DNA from: JAUXLW01 sp964195005
GTDB taxonomy: Bacteria; Actinomycetota; Acidimicrobiia; Spongiisociales; SHLN01
Direction: 5' to 3'
Assembly (NCBI GenBank): GCA_964195005.1
Contig: CAXMOO010000067.1
Coordinates: forward strand, 1-18,692
Length of the DNA: 18,692 nucleotides
The notes under the pieces were generated by a model, which saw only the letters and a list, made by a program, of their open reading frames with translations, was not told the DNA's origin and made no database searches. Positions 6,905 to 13,895 of this stretch are shown one piece after another (positions within the stretch are counted from its first letter, which is position 1; every line of letters starts with the position of its first letter). The position numbers were made by a program, and so were the translations under genes.

Positions 6905-6929
6905 CGCATACGTCATAAGACGTATGCGC
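6904..6929 (+). promoter_or_regulatory. Perfect 11-bp hairpin in the cimA leader
   Basis: GCGCATACGTC, loop ATAA, GACGTATGCGC: an uninterrupted inverted repeat that begins at the last base of the leader-peptide stop codon. A ribosome halted at that stop would cover the 5' arm, while one stalled on the isoleucine codons would leave it free to fold. This is the geometry of an attenuator pause or switching hairpin. It does not share bases with the terminator stem, so how it would block termination is not visible. Confidence 0.65.
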
Positions 6930-6936
6930 CCACCTG

Positions 6937-6961
6937 CCCTTCGGAAGCCCGGAGGGTTTTT
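6937..6961 (+). terminator. Intrinsic terminator just upstream of cimA (attenuator)
   Basis: Stem CCCTTCGG / CCGGAGGG (8 pairs, one G-U), loop AAGC, followed directly by TTTTT. It ends only 18 bases before the cimA ATG. A terminator for kynU would be expected closer to the kynU stop 270 bases away, whereas one wedged between a leader peptide and the cimA ribosome binding site points to transcription attenuation. Confidence 0.75.
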
Positions 6962-6979
6962 CATTGAAAGGAGGAGGCT

Positions 6980-8545
6980 ATGGTCGAGATCTACGACACC
7001 ACCCTGCGCGACGGTGCCCAGCTGGAAGGCATCAGCCTGTCGGTCGAGGAGAAGCTGCGCATTGCCACACTTCTCGACGAGCTCGGCGTCCACTACATCG
7101 AGGGCGGCTGGCCGGGGGCGCTTCCCAAAGACACCGAGTTCTTCGCCAGAGCCGAGAAGGAGCTCGACCTCGAGGCGGCGACGCTGGTGGCATTCGGCTC
7201 CACCCGCCGAGCCGACATCGACGCCGCCTCGGACCCGCAGCTACAGGCGCTGCTCGAGGCAAACACCGACGTGATCTGCGTTGTGGGCAAGTCCTGGGAC
7301 TATCACGTAAGGGAGGCTATCCGCACCACCCTCAACGAAGGAATCGCCATGGTCGCCGACACGGTGCGGTTCCTCACGAGCGAGGGAAAACGGGTGTTCT
7401 TCGACGCCGAGCATTTCTTCGACGGCTTCCGTCACAACCCCGAGTACGCGCTGCAAGTGGTGACCGTCGCCGCCGATGCCGGTGCCGAGCGCGTCATCCT
7501 CTGCGACACCAATGGTGGGGGCCTGCCCTCATCTATCGGCCCGGCGGTGGCAGCAACCAGGAAGACGGTCCCCGGAGCCAACCTCGGCATCCACACGCAC
7601 AACGACTCCGGATGCGCAGTAGCCAACACCTTGATGGCGGTGCAAGCCGGAGCGATCCAGGTGCAAGGATGCATCAACGGGTACGGCGAGCGCACCGGCA
7701 ACGCCGACCTGTGCGCGGTCTTGCCGGATCTGATGCTGAAGCTGGGCATCGAGGCGATACCGAAGGAGCGGCTCGCGCGCCTGACCACAATCTCCCACCT
7801 CATAGCCGACCTGGTCAACATCACCGTCGACCCCCACCACCCTTATGTGGGCGCGTCGGCCTTCGCCCATAAGGCAGGGCTCCACACTTCGGCGCTGGCC
7901 CGCCGCTCGGACGCCTACGAGCACATCACGCCGGCCGAAGTTGGCAATACGACCCGGATGGTGGTTTCGGAGATGGCGGGCCGCTCCACCGTTATCGGCA
8001 AAGCCCGCGAGCAGGGATTGGACCTCGACGACGACACTGCCACCGCCATCCTCGCCACGGTAAAGGACCTCGAGGCCCGGGGGTACCAGATCGAGGCCGC
8101 CGACGGCACGTTCGAACTGCTGGTTCGGAAGGCCACCGGGTGGGAGCAGCCGTTCTTCGAACTCGAGTCCTTTCGAGTGTTCACCGAGCGCCGGGCCGAT
8201 GGGGAGGTCGTGGCCGAGGCGACGATAAAAGTGCACGTGAAGGGCGAGCGGGTGGTCTCTACCGCCGAGGGAGATGGCCCGGTCAATGCGCTCGACCGGG
8301 CGCTACGCCAGGCCCTGGCCACCACCTACCCGGAGGTCGAGCACATGCGCCTCACGGACTATCGGGTCCGGGTGCTCGACCCGGAGGCCGGAACTGCAGC
8401 CGTCACCCGGGTACTGCTCGAGATGAGTGACGGCAAGGAAGCGTGGGGAACGGTCGGCGTTCACCAGAACATCATCGAAGCGTCCTGGGAGGCCGTTGCC
8501 GACGGAGTTGTCGTCGGTTTGCTTCGCCTGACTCAGGTTTCGTAA
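6980..8545 (+). CDS. cimA: (R)-citramalate synthase
   Basis: Joins pyruvate and acetyl-CoA to (R)-citramalate, the first step of the threonine-independent route to 2-oxobutyrate and isoleucine. It is a 521-residue member of the LeuA/HMGL family, of the long CimA type. Seen: DTTLRDGAQLEGISLSVEEKL (6-26), YIEGGWPGALPKDTEFF (about 39-55), metal-binding HTHND (H205, H207), GYGERTGNADL (about 234-244), HKAGLHTSA (about 297-305), and a C-terminal LeuA-type regulatory domain from about residue 390 (FRVFTERRADGEVVAEATIKV to WGTVGVHQNIIEASW). GGWPG and the EGIS form of the first motif separate it from isopropylmalate synthase. The ATG has a strong AAAGGAGG at 6967-6974. Expression is probably controlled by the upstream leader-peptide attenuator. 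Its last 13 bases overlap the convergent small gene. Confidence 0.94.
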   Translation: MVEIYDTTLRDGAQLEGISLSVEEKLRIATLLDELGVHYIEGGWPGALPKDTEFFARAEKELDLEAATLVAFGSTRRADIDAASDPQLQALLEANTDVICVVGKSWDYHVREAIRTTLNEGIAMVADTVRFLTSEGKRVFFDAEHFFDGFRHNPEYALQVVTVAADAGAERVILCDTNGGGLPSSIGPAVAATRKTVPGANLGIHTHNDSGCAVANTLMAVQAGAIQVQGCINGYGERTGNADLCAVLPDLMLKLGIEAIPKERLARLTTISHLIADLVNITVDPHHPYVGASAFAHKAGLHTSALARRSDAYEHITPAEVGNTTRMVVSEMAGRSTVIGKAREQGLDLDDDTATAILATVKDLEARGYQIEAADGTFELLVRKATGWEQPFFELESFRVFTERRADGEVVAEATIKVHVKGERVVSTAEGDGPVNALDRALRQALATTYPEVEHMRLTDYRVRVLDPEAGTAAVTRVLLEMSDGKEAWGTVGVHQNIIEASWEAVADGVVVGLLRLTQVS

Positions 8546-8865
8546 TCCTGGGCCTTGGCCGGGGTCATCAGCTCGTAGAACTCGATCCAGCTGCCCTCGG
8601 TGAGCTCGCGTAACTTGGCGCCCAGCTCGCGGGCCGCAGGGATGCTCGGGTTGTCGTCTCTTCCGTATGGGGAGTCGATCACCTCAGCAGTCCATTGCAT
8701 ATATACGCGGTCCTTCTCCCCCGGCAACGTCCCGCCGTTGAAATAAACAGTCGTCGCCGACCGCTGGCCTGCCTCTTCGTAGGCCTTGCCGATGTCCACC
8801 GCGATGGTGGCCGCCTTGCGGGCCTCCCGCCGCTTAACCGTCCAAACCCGCCGTATCAAGTACAT
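8533..8865 (-). CDS. Conserved-looking small protein of unknown function
   Basis: A 110-residue protein beginning MYLIRRVWTVKRREARKAATIAVDIGKAYEEAGQRSATTVYFNGGTLPGEKDRVYMQWTAEVI and ending FYELMTPAKAQDYET. I do not recognise a named family. The size and the alternation of strands and helices could suit a dimeric alpha/beta-barrel (NIPSNAP-like) fold, but this is only a guess. No signal peptide or membrane segment is seen. The ATG comes two bases after the TAG of the DUF3107-like gene and has no independent ribosome binding site, so it is probably read by re-initiation as the last gene of the mrp cluster. It overlaps the cimA 3' end by 13 bases. Confidence 0.75.
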   Translation of the reverse strand: MYLIRRVWTVKRREARKAATIAVDIGKAYEEAGQRSATTVYFNGGTLPGEKDRVYMQWTAEVIDSPYGRDDNPSIPAARELGAKLRELTEGSWIEFYELMTPAKAQDYET

Positions 8866-8867
8866 GC

Positions 8868-9086
8868 CTAGGCAAATCCGACGAGTCGCTCTTGGTCGCC
8901 TTCAAGATGAATGTAGGTGACTTTGGAGACCGCGATCCCATAGGTACTGCCATCAACGTCGTCCGCCCATATCAGCGGCTTGCCGGCCTCAAGAGCCGAT
9001 TCAAGCTCTTTGACGAAGGACTCTGAGTCCTCCATCTCGATATCGATTCCGCTGTCTGCACCGGAAAACCCGACTTGAAGTCGCAT
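8868..9086 (-). CDS. DUF3107-like small protein
   Basis: A 72-residue acidic protein (MRLQVGFSGADSGIDIEMEDSESFVKELESALEAGKPLIWADDVDGSTYGIAVSKVTYIHLEG). The layout of a first strand, a helix of charged residues, then a strand ending in a KVTYIHLEG-like motif resembles the actinobacterial DUF3107 family, whose function is not established. The ATG has AGGAGAG directly upstream. It starts 8 bases after the mrp stop and ends 2 bases before the next gene, so it is the middle of a compact three-gene unit. Confidence 0.8.
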   Translation of the reverse strand: MRLQVGFSGADSGIDIEMEDSESFVKELESALEAGKPLIWADDVDGSTYGIAVSKVTYIHLEGDQERLVGFA

Positions 9087-9094
9087 ACTCTCTC

Positions 9095-10165
9095 CTACTT
9101 GATGATCAACTCGGGGTGAGCCCGTGTCCTCGGCCTCAGCTCGTCGACTTGCTTAGCAAGCTCACGAAAGGCTTCGGCCGCTTCCGAGTGCGGCGCCGCC
9201 ACCGCTACCGGCAAACCCTGATCGGCACCTTCGCGCATCGCCGTCACGAACGGTATTTGGCCGAGCAACGGAACGGAGAGCTCGTCCGCCAGCAGCCGGC
9301 CCCCTCCCTGCCCGAACAACTCGTAGCGGGTACCGTCGTCGCCGGTGAACCACGACATGTTCTCGACTACCCCGAGGACTTCCTGGTTTACCTTCTCTGC
9401 CATGAGGCCGGCTCGTCTGGCGACACGCTGCGCTGTGGGCTGCGGCGTAGTGACGATCATCGCCTGCGACTTCGGCAGGAACTGGCTCATTGATATGGCG
9501 ATGTCGCCGGTGCCGGGCGGCATGTCGATCAACAAATAATCGATATCGCCCCAGTAGGCGTCCACCAGGAACTGCTCTAACGCTTTGTGCAGCATCGGTC
9601 CCCGCCAGATGACGGCTTGATCCGGGCGAACGAAGTAGTCCATGGAGATGGCCCTCACTCCATGAGCCCCGGGCGGCATGATGACCTGGTCGATCACCGT
9701 CGGGGGGCGATCTATGCCCAGCATCTTGGGGATAGAAAACCCCCAAACGTCGGCGTCGATTATTCCGACCGTCTTTCCAGCTTCAGCTAACGACACCCCG
9801 AGGTTGGCGGTGACGGAAGACTTGCCGACGCCCCCCTTGCCGCTGGCAATTGCCAGGACACGGGTTCGGGGATCGATGGTGACCTGGCGGTTCGGGCCGC
9901 CGCCGATGCTGGTGACGAGCTCGGAACGCTCGTCGTCGGTCATCACCGTGAACTCAACGTTGACCTGGCCGACTCCGTCCACGGTTTGCGCCGCCCGGGC
10001 GACATCCCCCTCGAGCTTGTCTTTGAGGGGGCAACCGGGGACCGTTAGAGCCACAAGAACCCGGACTGAGCCGTCGTCGCCCACTTCTAGGTCGCGCAAC
10101 ATTTTCAACTCTTCCAGAGACTTATGGATCTCCGGGTCTTGAACCTGGCCGATCGCAGCCCGCAA
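9095..10165 (-). CDS. mrp: Mrp/NBP35 (ApbC) family P-loop ATPase, iron-sulfur carrier
   Basis: A cytosolic ATPase thought to carry or load [4Fe-4S] clusters. An N-terminal MIP18/DUF59 domain (about 1-75, with DPEIHKSLEEL and VPGCPLKDKL) precedes the ATPase domain: deviant Walker A SGKGGVGKS (108-116), IIDADVWGFSIPKMLG (about 135-150), Walker B LLIDMPPGTGD (211-221), and GVVENMSWF (265-273). The CXXC after ENMS that bridges a cluster between subunits in many homologs is absent (TGDDGTRYELFG instead), a variation I believe is common in actinobacterial Mrp. Start: TTG 10165 is the only usual start codon between the in-frame TAG (the stop of the GNAT gene) and the domain, and has only a weak AGG. 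A better GAGGAG lies about 21 bases upstream of it, before ATA and ATC codons, so the true start may be slightly longer. Confidence 0.93.
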   Translation of the reverse strand: MRAAIGQVQDPEIHKSLEELKMLRDLEVGDDGSVRVLVALTVPGCPLKDKLEGDVARAAQTVDGVGQVNVEFTVMTDDERSELVTSIGGGPNRQVTIDPRTRVLAIASGKGGVGKSSVTANLGVSLAEAGKTVGIIDADVWGFSIPKMLGIDRPPTVIDQVIMPPGAHGVRAISMDYFVRPDQAVIWRGPMLHKALEQFLVDAYWGDIDYLLIDMPPGTGDIAISMSQFLPKSQAMIVTTPQPTAQRVARRAGLMAEKVNQEVLGVVENMSWFTGDDGTRYELFGQGGGRLLADELSVPLLGQIPFVTAMREGADQGLPVAVAAPHSEAAEAFRELAKQVDELRPRTRAHPELIIK

Positions 10166-10261
10166 CGCTGCCTGGTCGATTATGGACTCCTCGAATTGGT
10201 CGGCCCGAAGTGTAGTGAGCGGCCCCGGCCTCCCCTCAGAAGGTGCCGACTGCCTAATGCG

Positions 10262-10858
10262 CTATTCGCCTACCATTTGCGAGGCCTGCTGGAGGATCTC
10301 CTGGCAACTGGGGAAGTCCCGAAACTGGCCGAAAGGAATCGGAGCCTGAGGGGCGTCGGGTTGATCGCCAAGCTGTGCCCACCAGAATTCGACGGTGTGC
10401 CAGGCGCCGAGCTTGAATCCGACGGCGGGAAACGAGCCCGCCAGCTCAAAGCCCAGAGCCTGGTGAAACCTGATGCTGGCCTCGTTGGGAACGGTGATAG
10501 CCGCGTAGACGTTGACAAAACCCTGGGCCGTGAGGATGTCGAACATGGCGGAGTAGATGGCGCGCCCGACGCCAAGACCCTGGTTCCCCTCCTTGACAAA
10601 GACCGTCACCTCGGCATCCCAGTCGTATGCCGGCCTGGTACGGAAACGCCGCGCATAGACGAAGCTCACAATTTCGTGGCTCCGTTCCGCAACCAGCCAC
10701 GGATACATGTCCAGCGTGTCTTCGATCCTCGAGGCAATCTCGGCACCATCCGGTGCCTCGGTTTCGAAGGAGACCGCGCTCTCGACGACGGCCGGCACGT
10801 AAATGGCGGCGATCTGCGGGGCATCTTCCGCAGTGGCAACCCGGATCTCGATCTTCAT
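10262..10858 (-). CDS. GNAT-family N-acetyltransferase, phosphinothricin/methionine sulfoximine type
   Basis: A 198-residue GNAT enzyme that transfers acetyl from acetyl-CoA to an amine. Seen: MKIEIRVATAEDAPQIAAIYVPAVVESAVSFETEAPD at the N-terminus, which is typical of the phosphinothricin/methionine-sulfoximine acetyltransferase subgroup, VSFVYARRFRTRPAYDWDAEVTVFV, the acetyl-CoA pyrophosphate loop QGLGVGRAIY (about 102-111), and NEASIRFHQALGFE with LGAWHTVEFWWAQLG near the end. I chose ATG 10858 because the family starts here; the frame stays open 33 codons upstream, into the aconitase leader. There is no Shine-Dalgarno, and a TACGCT box six bases upstream suggests a leaderless message. The substrate is not known; amino-acid analogues are typical for the subgroup. 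The gap to mrp is 96 bases, so the two may or may not be co-transcribed. Confidence 0.88.
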   Translation of the reverse strand: MKIEIRVATAEDAPQIAAIYVPAVVESAVSFETEAPDGAEIASRIEDTLDMYPWLVAERSHEIVSFVYARRFRTRPAYDWDAEVTVFVKEGNQGLGVGRAIYSAMFDILTAQGFVNVYAAITVPNEASIRFHQALGFELAGSFPAVGFKLGAWHTVEFWWAQLGDQPDAPQAPIPFGQFRDFPSCQEILQQASQMVGE

Positions 10859-10868
10859 GTCGCGAGCG

Positions 10869-10902
10869 TACCGGCATAACCGGCGAGACCCGACGGCCGG
10901 TA
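10869..10902. promoter_or_regulatory. Inverted repeat in the GNAT/acnA divergent promoter region
   Basis: TACCGGC at 10869-10875 and GCCGGTA at 10896-10902 form a 7-bp dyad, with another ACCGGC at 10879-10884 between them. It lies between the two divergent starts, 90 bases apart, and could be an operator. In GC-rich DNA such short CG-rich repeats are frequent, so support is modest. Confidence 0.25.
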
Positions 10903-10948
10903 GGCTTTGAGCCGGCGGCGACACAAGAGGGACACCAAAGGAGCATTC

Positions 10949-13684
10949 ATGAGTCATGATCCGTTCGGGGCCCGAGCAACGCTCACTACCTCTCTCGGCG
11001 AACGGACCATGTACCGCCTGGACGCATTGTCGGGAATCGCCGAAGTCGACTCACTTCCTTACACCATCAAAGTCCTGCTCGAGGCAGCTTTGCGCCACCA
11101 CGACGACCTGGTGGTGACCGACAAAGACGTCAAGGCCCTTGCTTCTTATGACGCCACCAGCGTGCAGGAGACCGAAATTGCCTTCACCCCGGGAAGGGTC
11201 GTCCTGCAGGACTTCACAGGAGTGCCGGCCGTCGTCGATCTGGCGGCCATGCGCTCGGCGATTGTGCGGATGACGGGTGACGAGGCGGCGGCGCTCAAGG
11301 TCAATCCTCGAGTGCAGTGCGACCTGGTGATCGATCACTCGGTCCAGGTGGACGCTTTCAACTCGGGCATGGCGCTGCTCATCAACTCCGAGAAGGAGTT
11401 CGCCCGTAACCAGGAGCGCTACGAGTTCCTCAAATGGGGCCAATCGGCCTTCGACAACTTCCGCGTTGTCCCTCCCGCTACGGGCATCGTCCACCAGGTG
11501 AATCTCGAATACCTGGCCAAAGTGGTGTGGGACGACGGCACCAGCCTGTACCCCGACAGCCTGGTGGGCACCGACAGCCACACCACCATGATCAACGGGA
11601 TCGGCGTTCTCGGCTGGGGCGTCGGGGGCATCGAGGCCGAGGCAGTCATGGTGGGCCAGCCGATCTACATGCTCATCCCCCATGTCGTCGGGTTCGGCCT
11701 GACCGGAGCATTACCTGAAGGAACCACCGCTACCGATCTGGTGCTACGAGTAACCCAGATGCTTCGCGAGCACGGAGTTGTGGGCAAGTTTGTCGAGTTC
11801 CATGGTCCGGGCCTGAGTGATATGCCGCTTGCCAACCGGGCGACCATCGCCAACATGGCGCCCGAATATGGGGCCACGGTTGGCTACTTCCCGGTGGACG
11901 ATCAAACCATTCGCTACATGCAACTCACCGGCCGCAGCCCGGAGCTGATCGAAACCGTGGAGCAGTACTACCGGGAACAGGGATTGTGGCGGGACGAAGC
12001 CCGCACGATTAGCTATAGCTCCAGCCTCGAACTCGACCTCGGCACCGTTCAGCCGTCGCTGGCAGGCCCCAAGCGGCCCCAGGACCGCATCGATCTGTCG
12101 GGAATGAAGGACCAGTGGGCGCAGGATCTCGTTGATACGTTCGGCAAAGCTGGATCGGGAGGGCCCGGCTCGGTGGTTGAGTGGGAGGACGAGGGCGGAC
12201 CGGCGATGCCGGAGGCATCCGATGAGAACGGCGTCACCGTCTCCTACGACGGGGAGACGTTTGAGCTCAACCACGGCCACGTCGTAATCGCCGCGATCAC
12301 GAGCTGCACGAACACCTCCAACCCCGATGTCATGGTCGGGGCGGGCCTGGTAGCCCGTAAAGCGCGGGCCCGCGGCCTCACTCGCAGGCCCTGGGTCAAG
12401 ACGTCGTTCGCCCCCGGGTCCAGGGTCGTGACCGAGTACATGGAACGCTCCGAGCTAATGGACGATCTGGAGGCAGCAGGCTTCTATCTGGTCGGTTACG
12501 GATGTACCACCTGCATTGGAAACAGCGGACCGCTGCCGGAAGAGATCAGTAAGGCCATCCACCAGTACGATCTCGTGGCTGCATCGGTCTTGTCCGGCAA
12601 CCGCAACTTCGAGGGCAGGATCTCACCGGATGTGCGCGCCAACTACCTGGCCTCACCACCCCTGGTTGTGGCGTATGCCCTGGCCGGCACAGTGAACATC
12701 GACCTCACCACCGAACCACTGGGCGCCGATCAGGAAGGTCTCCCGGTCTACTTGCGCGACATCTGGCCGTCTCAGGCCGAGATCGACGAGATCGTCGCCT
12801 CCAGCGTGCAGCGCGATCAATTCACCGAGCAATACGCTCATGTCTTCGATGGGTCGGATGAGTGGCAGGCCATTGAGACCTCGGGGGGAGCCCTGTATGG
12901 CTGGGATGAAGACAGCACTTACGTGCAGGAGCCGCCGTTCTTCGAGGACCTGACGCTCGACGTCTCGCCCAGCCGGCCCATTGTCGAAGCCCGGGTAATA
13001 GTGAAGGTCGGCGACTCGGTCACCACCGATCACATCTCACCAGCGGGATCGATCGCCGAGAAGTCCCCCGCCGGTCGGTATCTGGTAGACCATGGCGTCG
13101 AGCGAGCAATGTTCAACAGCTACGGCTCGAGGCGGGGAAACGATCGGGTCATGACTCGGGGAACGTTCGCCAATATCCGGGTCCGTAATCAGCTCGCCCC
13201 CGGCACCGAAGGTGGCTACACCACGGACTTCACGGACGGAAACGTCAAGACGATTTACGAGGCCAGCCTCAGCTACAAGGATGCCGGGACACCTCTGGTG
13301 ATGTTGGCGGGCAAGGATTATGGAATGGGAAGCTCGCGGGACTGGGCCGCCAAAGGCACCTTTGAGCTGGGAGTGAAGGTTGTGATCGCCCAGAGCTTCG
13401 AGCGGATTCATCGCTCCAACCTCATCGGTTTCGGCGTGTTGCCGCTCACTTTCCAGCCCGGGGATAGCGCAGACACGCATGGGCTCGACGGAACCGAGAC
13501 GTTCGACATCGAGATCGATGACGACCTCCAGCCGCGCCAGACGGTGCTCGTGAGGGCTACCAAGCCGGATGGCGTGGTGGTAGAGGTAAAAACTATTTGC
13601 CGCATAGACACCCCGGTGGAAGTGGAGTACTACCGCAACGGCGGGATCCTGCACAACGTGTTGCGACGGATGGCCTCCGAATAG
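10949..13684 (+). CDS. acnA: Aconitate hydratase AcnA (aconitase A)
   Basis: Interconverts citrate and isocitrate in the TCA cycle using a [4Fe-4S] cluster. The 911-residue length fits the AcnA/IRP1 type. The cluster cysteines are C453 (in SCTNTSNP), C519 and C522 (in CTTCIGN). Other landmarks are LVGTDSHTTMINGIGVLGWGVGGIEAEAVMVGQP, SVLSGNRNFEGRI, VGDSVTTDHISPAGSIA at the swivelling domain, FNSYGSRRGNDRVMTRGTFANIR, and KDYGMGSSRDWAAKGT. I chose ATG 10949 rather than the in-frame start at 10907 because AAAGGAG (10937-10943) sits at ideal spacing and homologs begin here. It is transcribed divergently from the GNAT gene. No intrinsic terminator is evident in the 211 bases before hutH. Confidence 0.97.
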   Translation: MSHDPFGARATLTTSLGERTMYRLDALSGIAEVDSLPYTIKVLLEAALRHHDDLVVTDKDVKALASYDATSVQETEIAFTPGRVVLQDFTGVPAVVDLAAMRSAIVRMTGDEAAALKVNPRVQCDLVIDHSVQVDAFNSGMALLINSEKEFARNQERYEFLKWGQSAFDNFRVVPPATGIVHQVNLEYLAKVVWDDGTSLYPDSLVGTDSHTTMINGIGVLGWGVGGIEAEAVMVGQPIYMLIPHVVGFGLTGALPEGTTATDLVLRVTQMLREHGVVGKFVEFHGPGLSDMPLANRATIANMAPEYGATVGYFPVDDQTIRYMQLTGRSPELIETVEQYYREQGLWRDEARTISYSSSLELDLGTVQPSLAGPKRPQDRIDLSGMKDQWAQDLVDTFGKAGSGGPGSVVEWEDEGGPAMPEASDENGVTVSYDGETFELNHGHVVIAAITSCTNTSNPDVMVGAGLVARKARARGLTRRPWVKTSFAPGSRVVTEYMERSELMDDLEAAGFYLVGYGCTTCIGNSGPLPEEISKAIHQYDLVAASVLSGNRNFEGRISPDVRANYLASPPLVVAYALAGTVNIDLTTEPLGADQEGLPVYLRDIWPSQAEIDEIVASSVQRDQFTEQYAHVFDGSDEWQAIETSGGALYGWDEDSTYVQEPPFFEDLTLDVSPSRPIVEARVIVKVGDSVTTDHISPAGSIAEKSPAGRYLVDHGVERAMFNSYGSRRGNDRVMTRGTFANIRVRNQLAPGTEGGYTTDFTDGNVKTIYEASLSYKDAGTPLVMLAGKDYGMGSSRDWAAKGTFELGVKVVIAQSFERIHRSNLIGFGVLPLTFQPGDSADTHGLDGTETFDIEIDDDLQPRQTVLVRATKPDGVVVEVKTICRIDTPVEVEYYRNGGILHNVLRRMASE

Positions 13685-13895
13685 CCGATGCCGGCTCCGA
13701 GCATGGACCGCTGAGGGCGTGACCGGCCGTCCCCTGGTGCAACAATCTGAACACCGACCCGACCGTGTCTCAGGGCGCCGTTGGTGCCAAACAATTAGCT
13801 GCGGTACGGGTTTAGCCGTCTCACTAGGACGAGGAGCGCAGCGGATTCGGGCACTGATCTTCTAGCCTGAGGACTGTGAACAAGGACCTCTGCTT

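Noticed and set aside
6830..6979. T-box or metabolite riboswitch upstream of cimA
   Set aside because: The leader is too short (about 100 bases), and no T-box specifier loop or conserved T-box sequence is visible; the leader-peptide attenuator explains the hairpins better.
8864..8871. GCCTAGGC palindrome between the DUF3107-like gene and the next one
   Set aside because: Eight bases made by the stop codon and the two-base gap; no sign of a regulatory role.
13835..13860. Short similarity (GGACGAGG..., CGGGCACT) upstream of hutH to the 163-bp repeat, as a degraded third copy
   Set aside because: The matching stretches are under 10 bases and not co-linear over the rest of the element.
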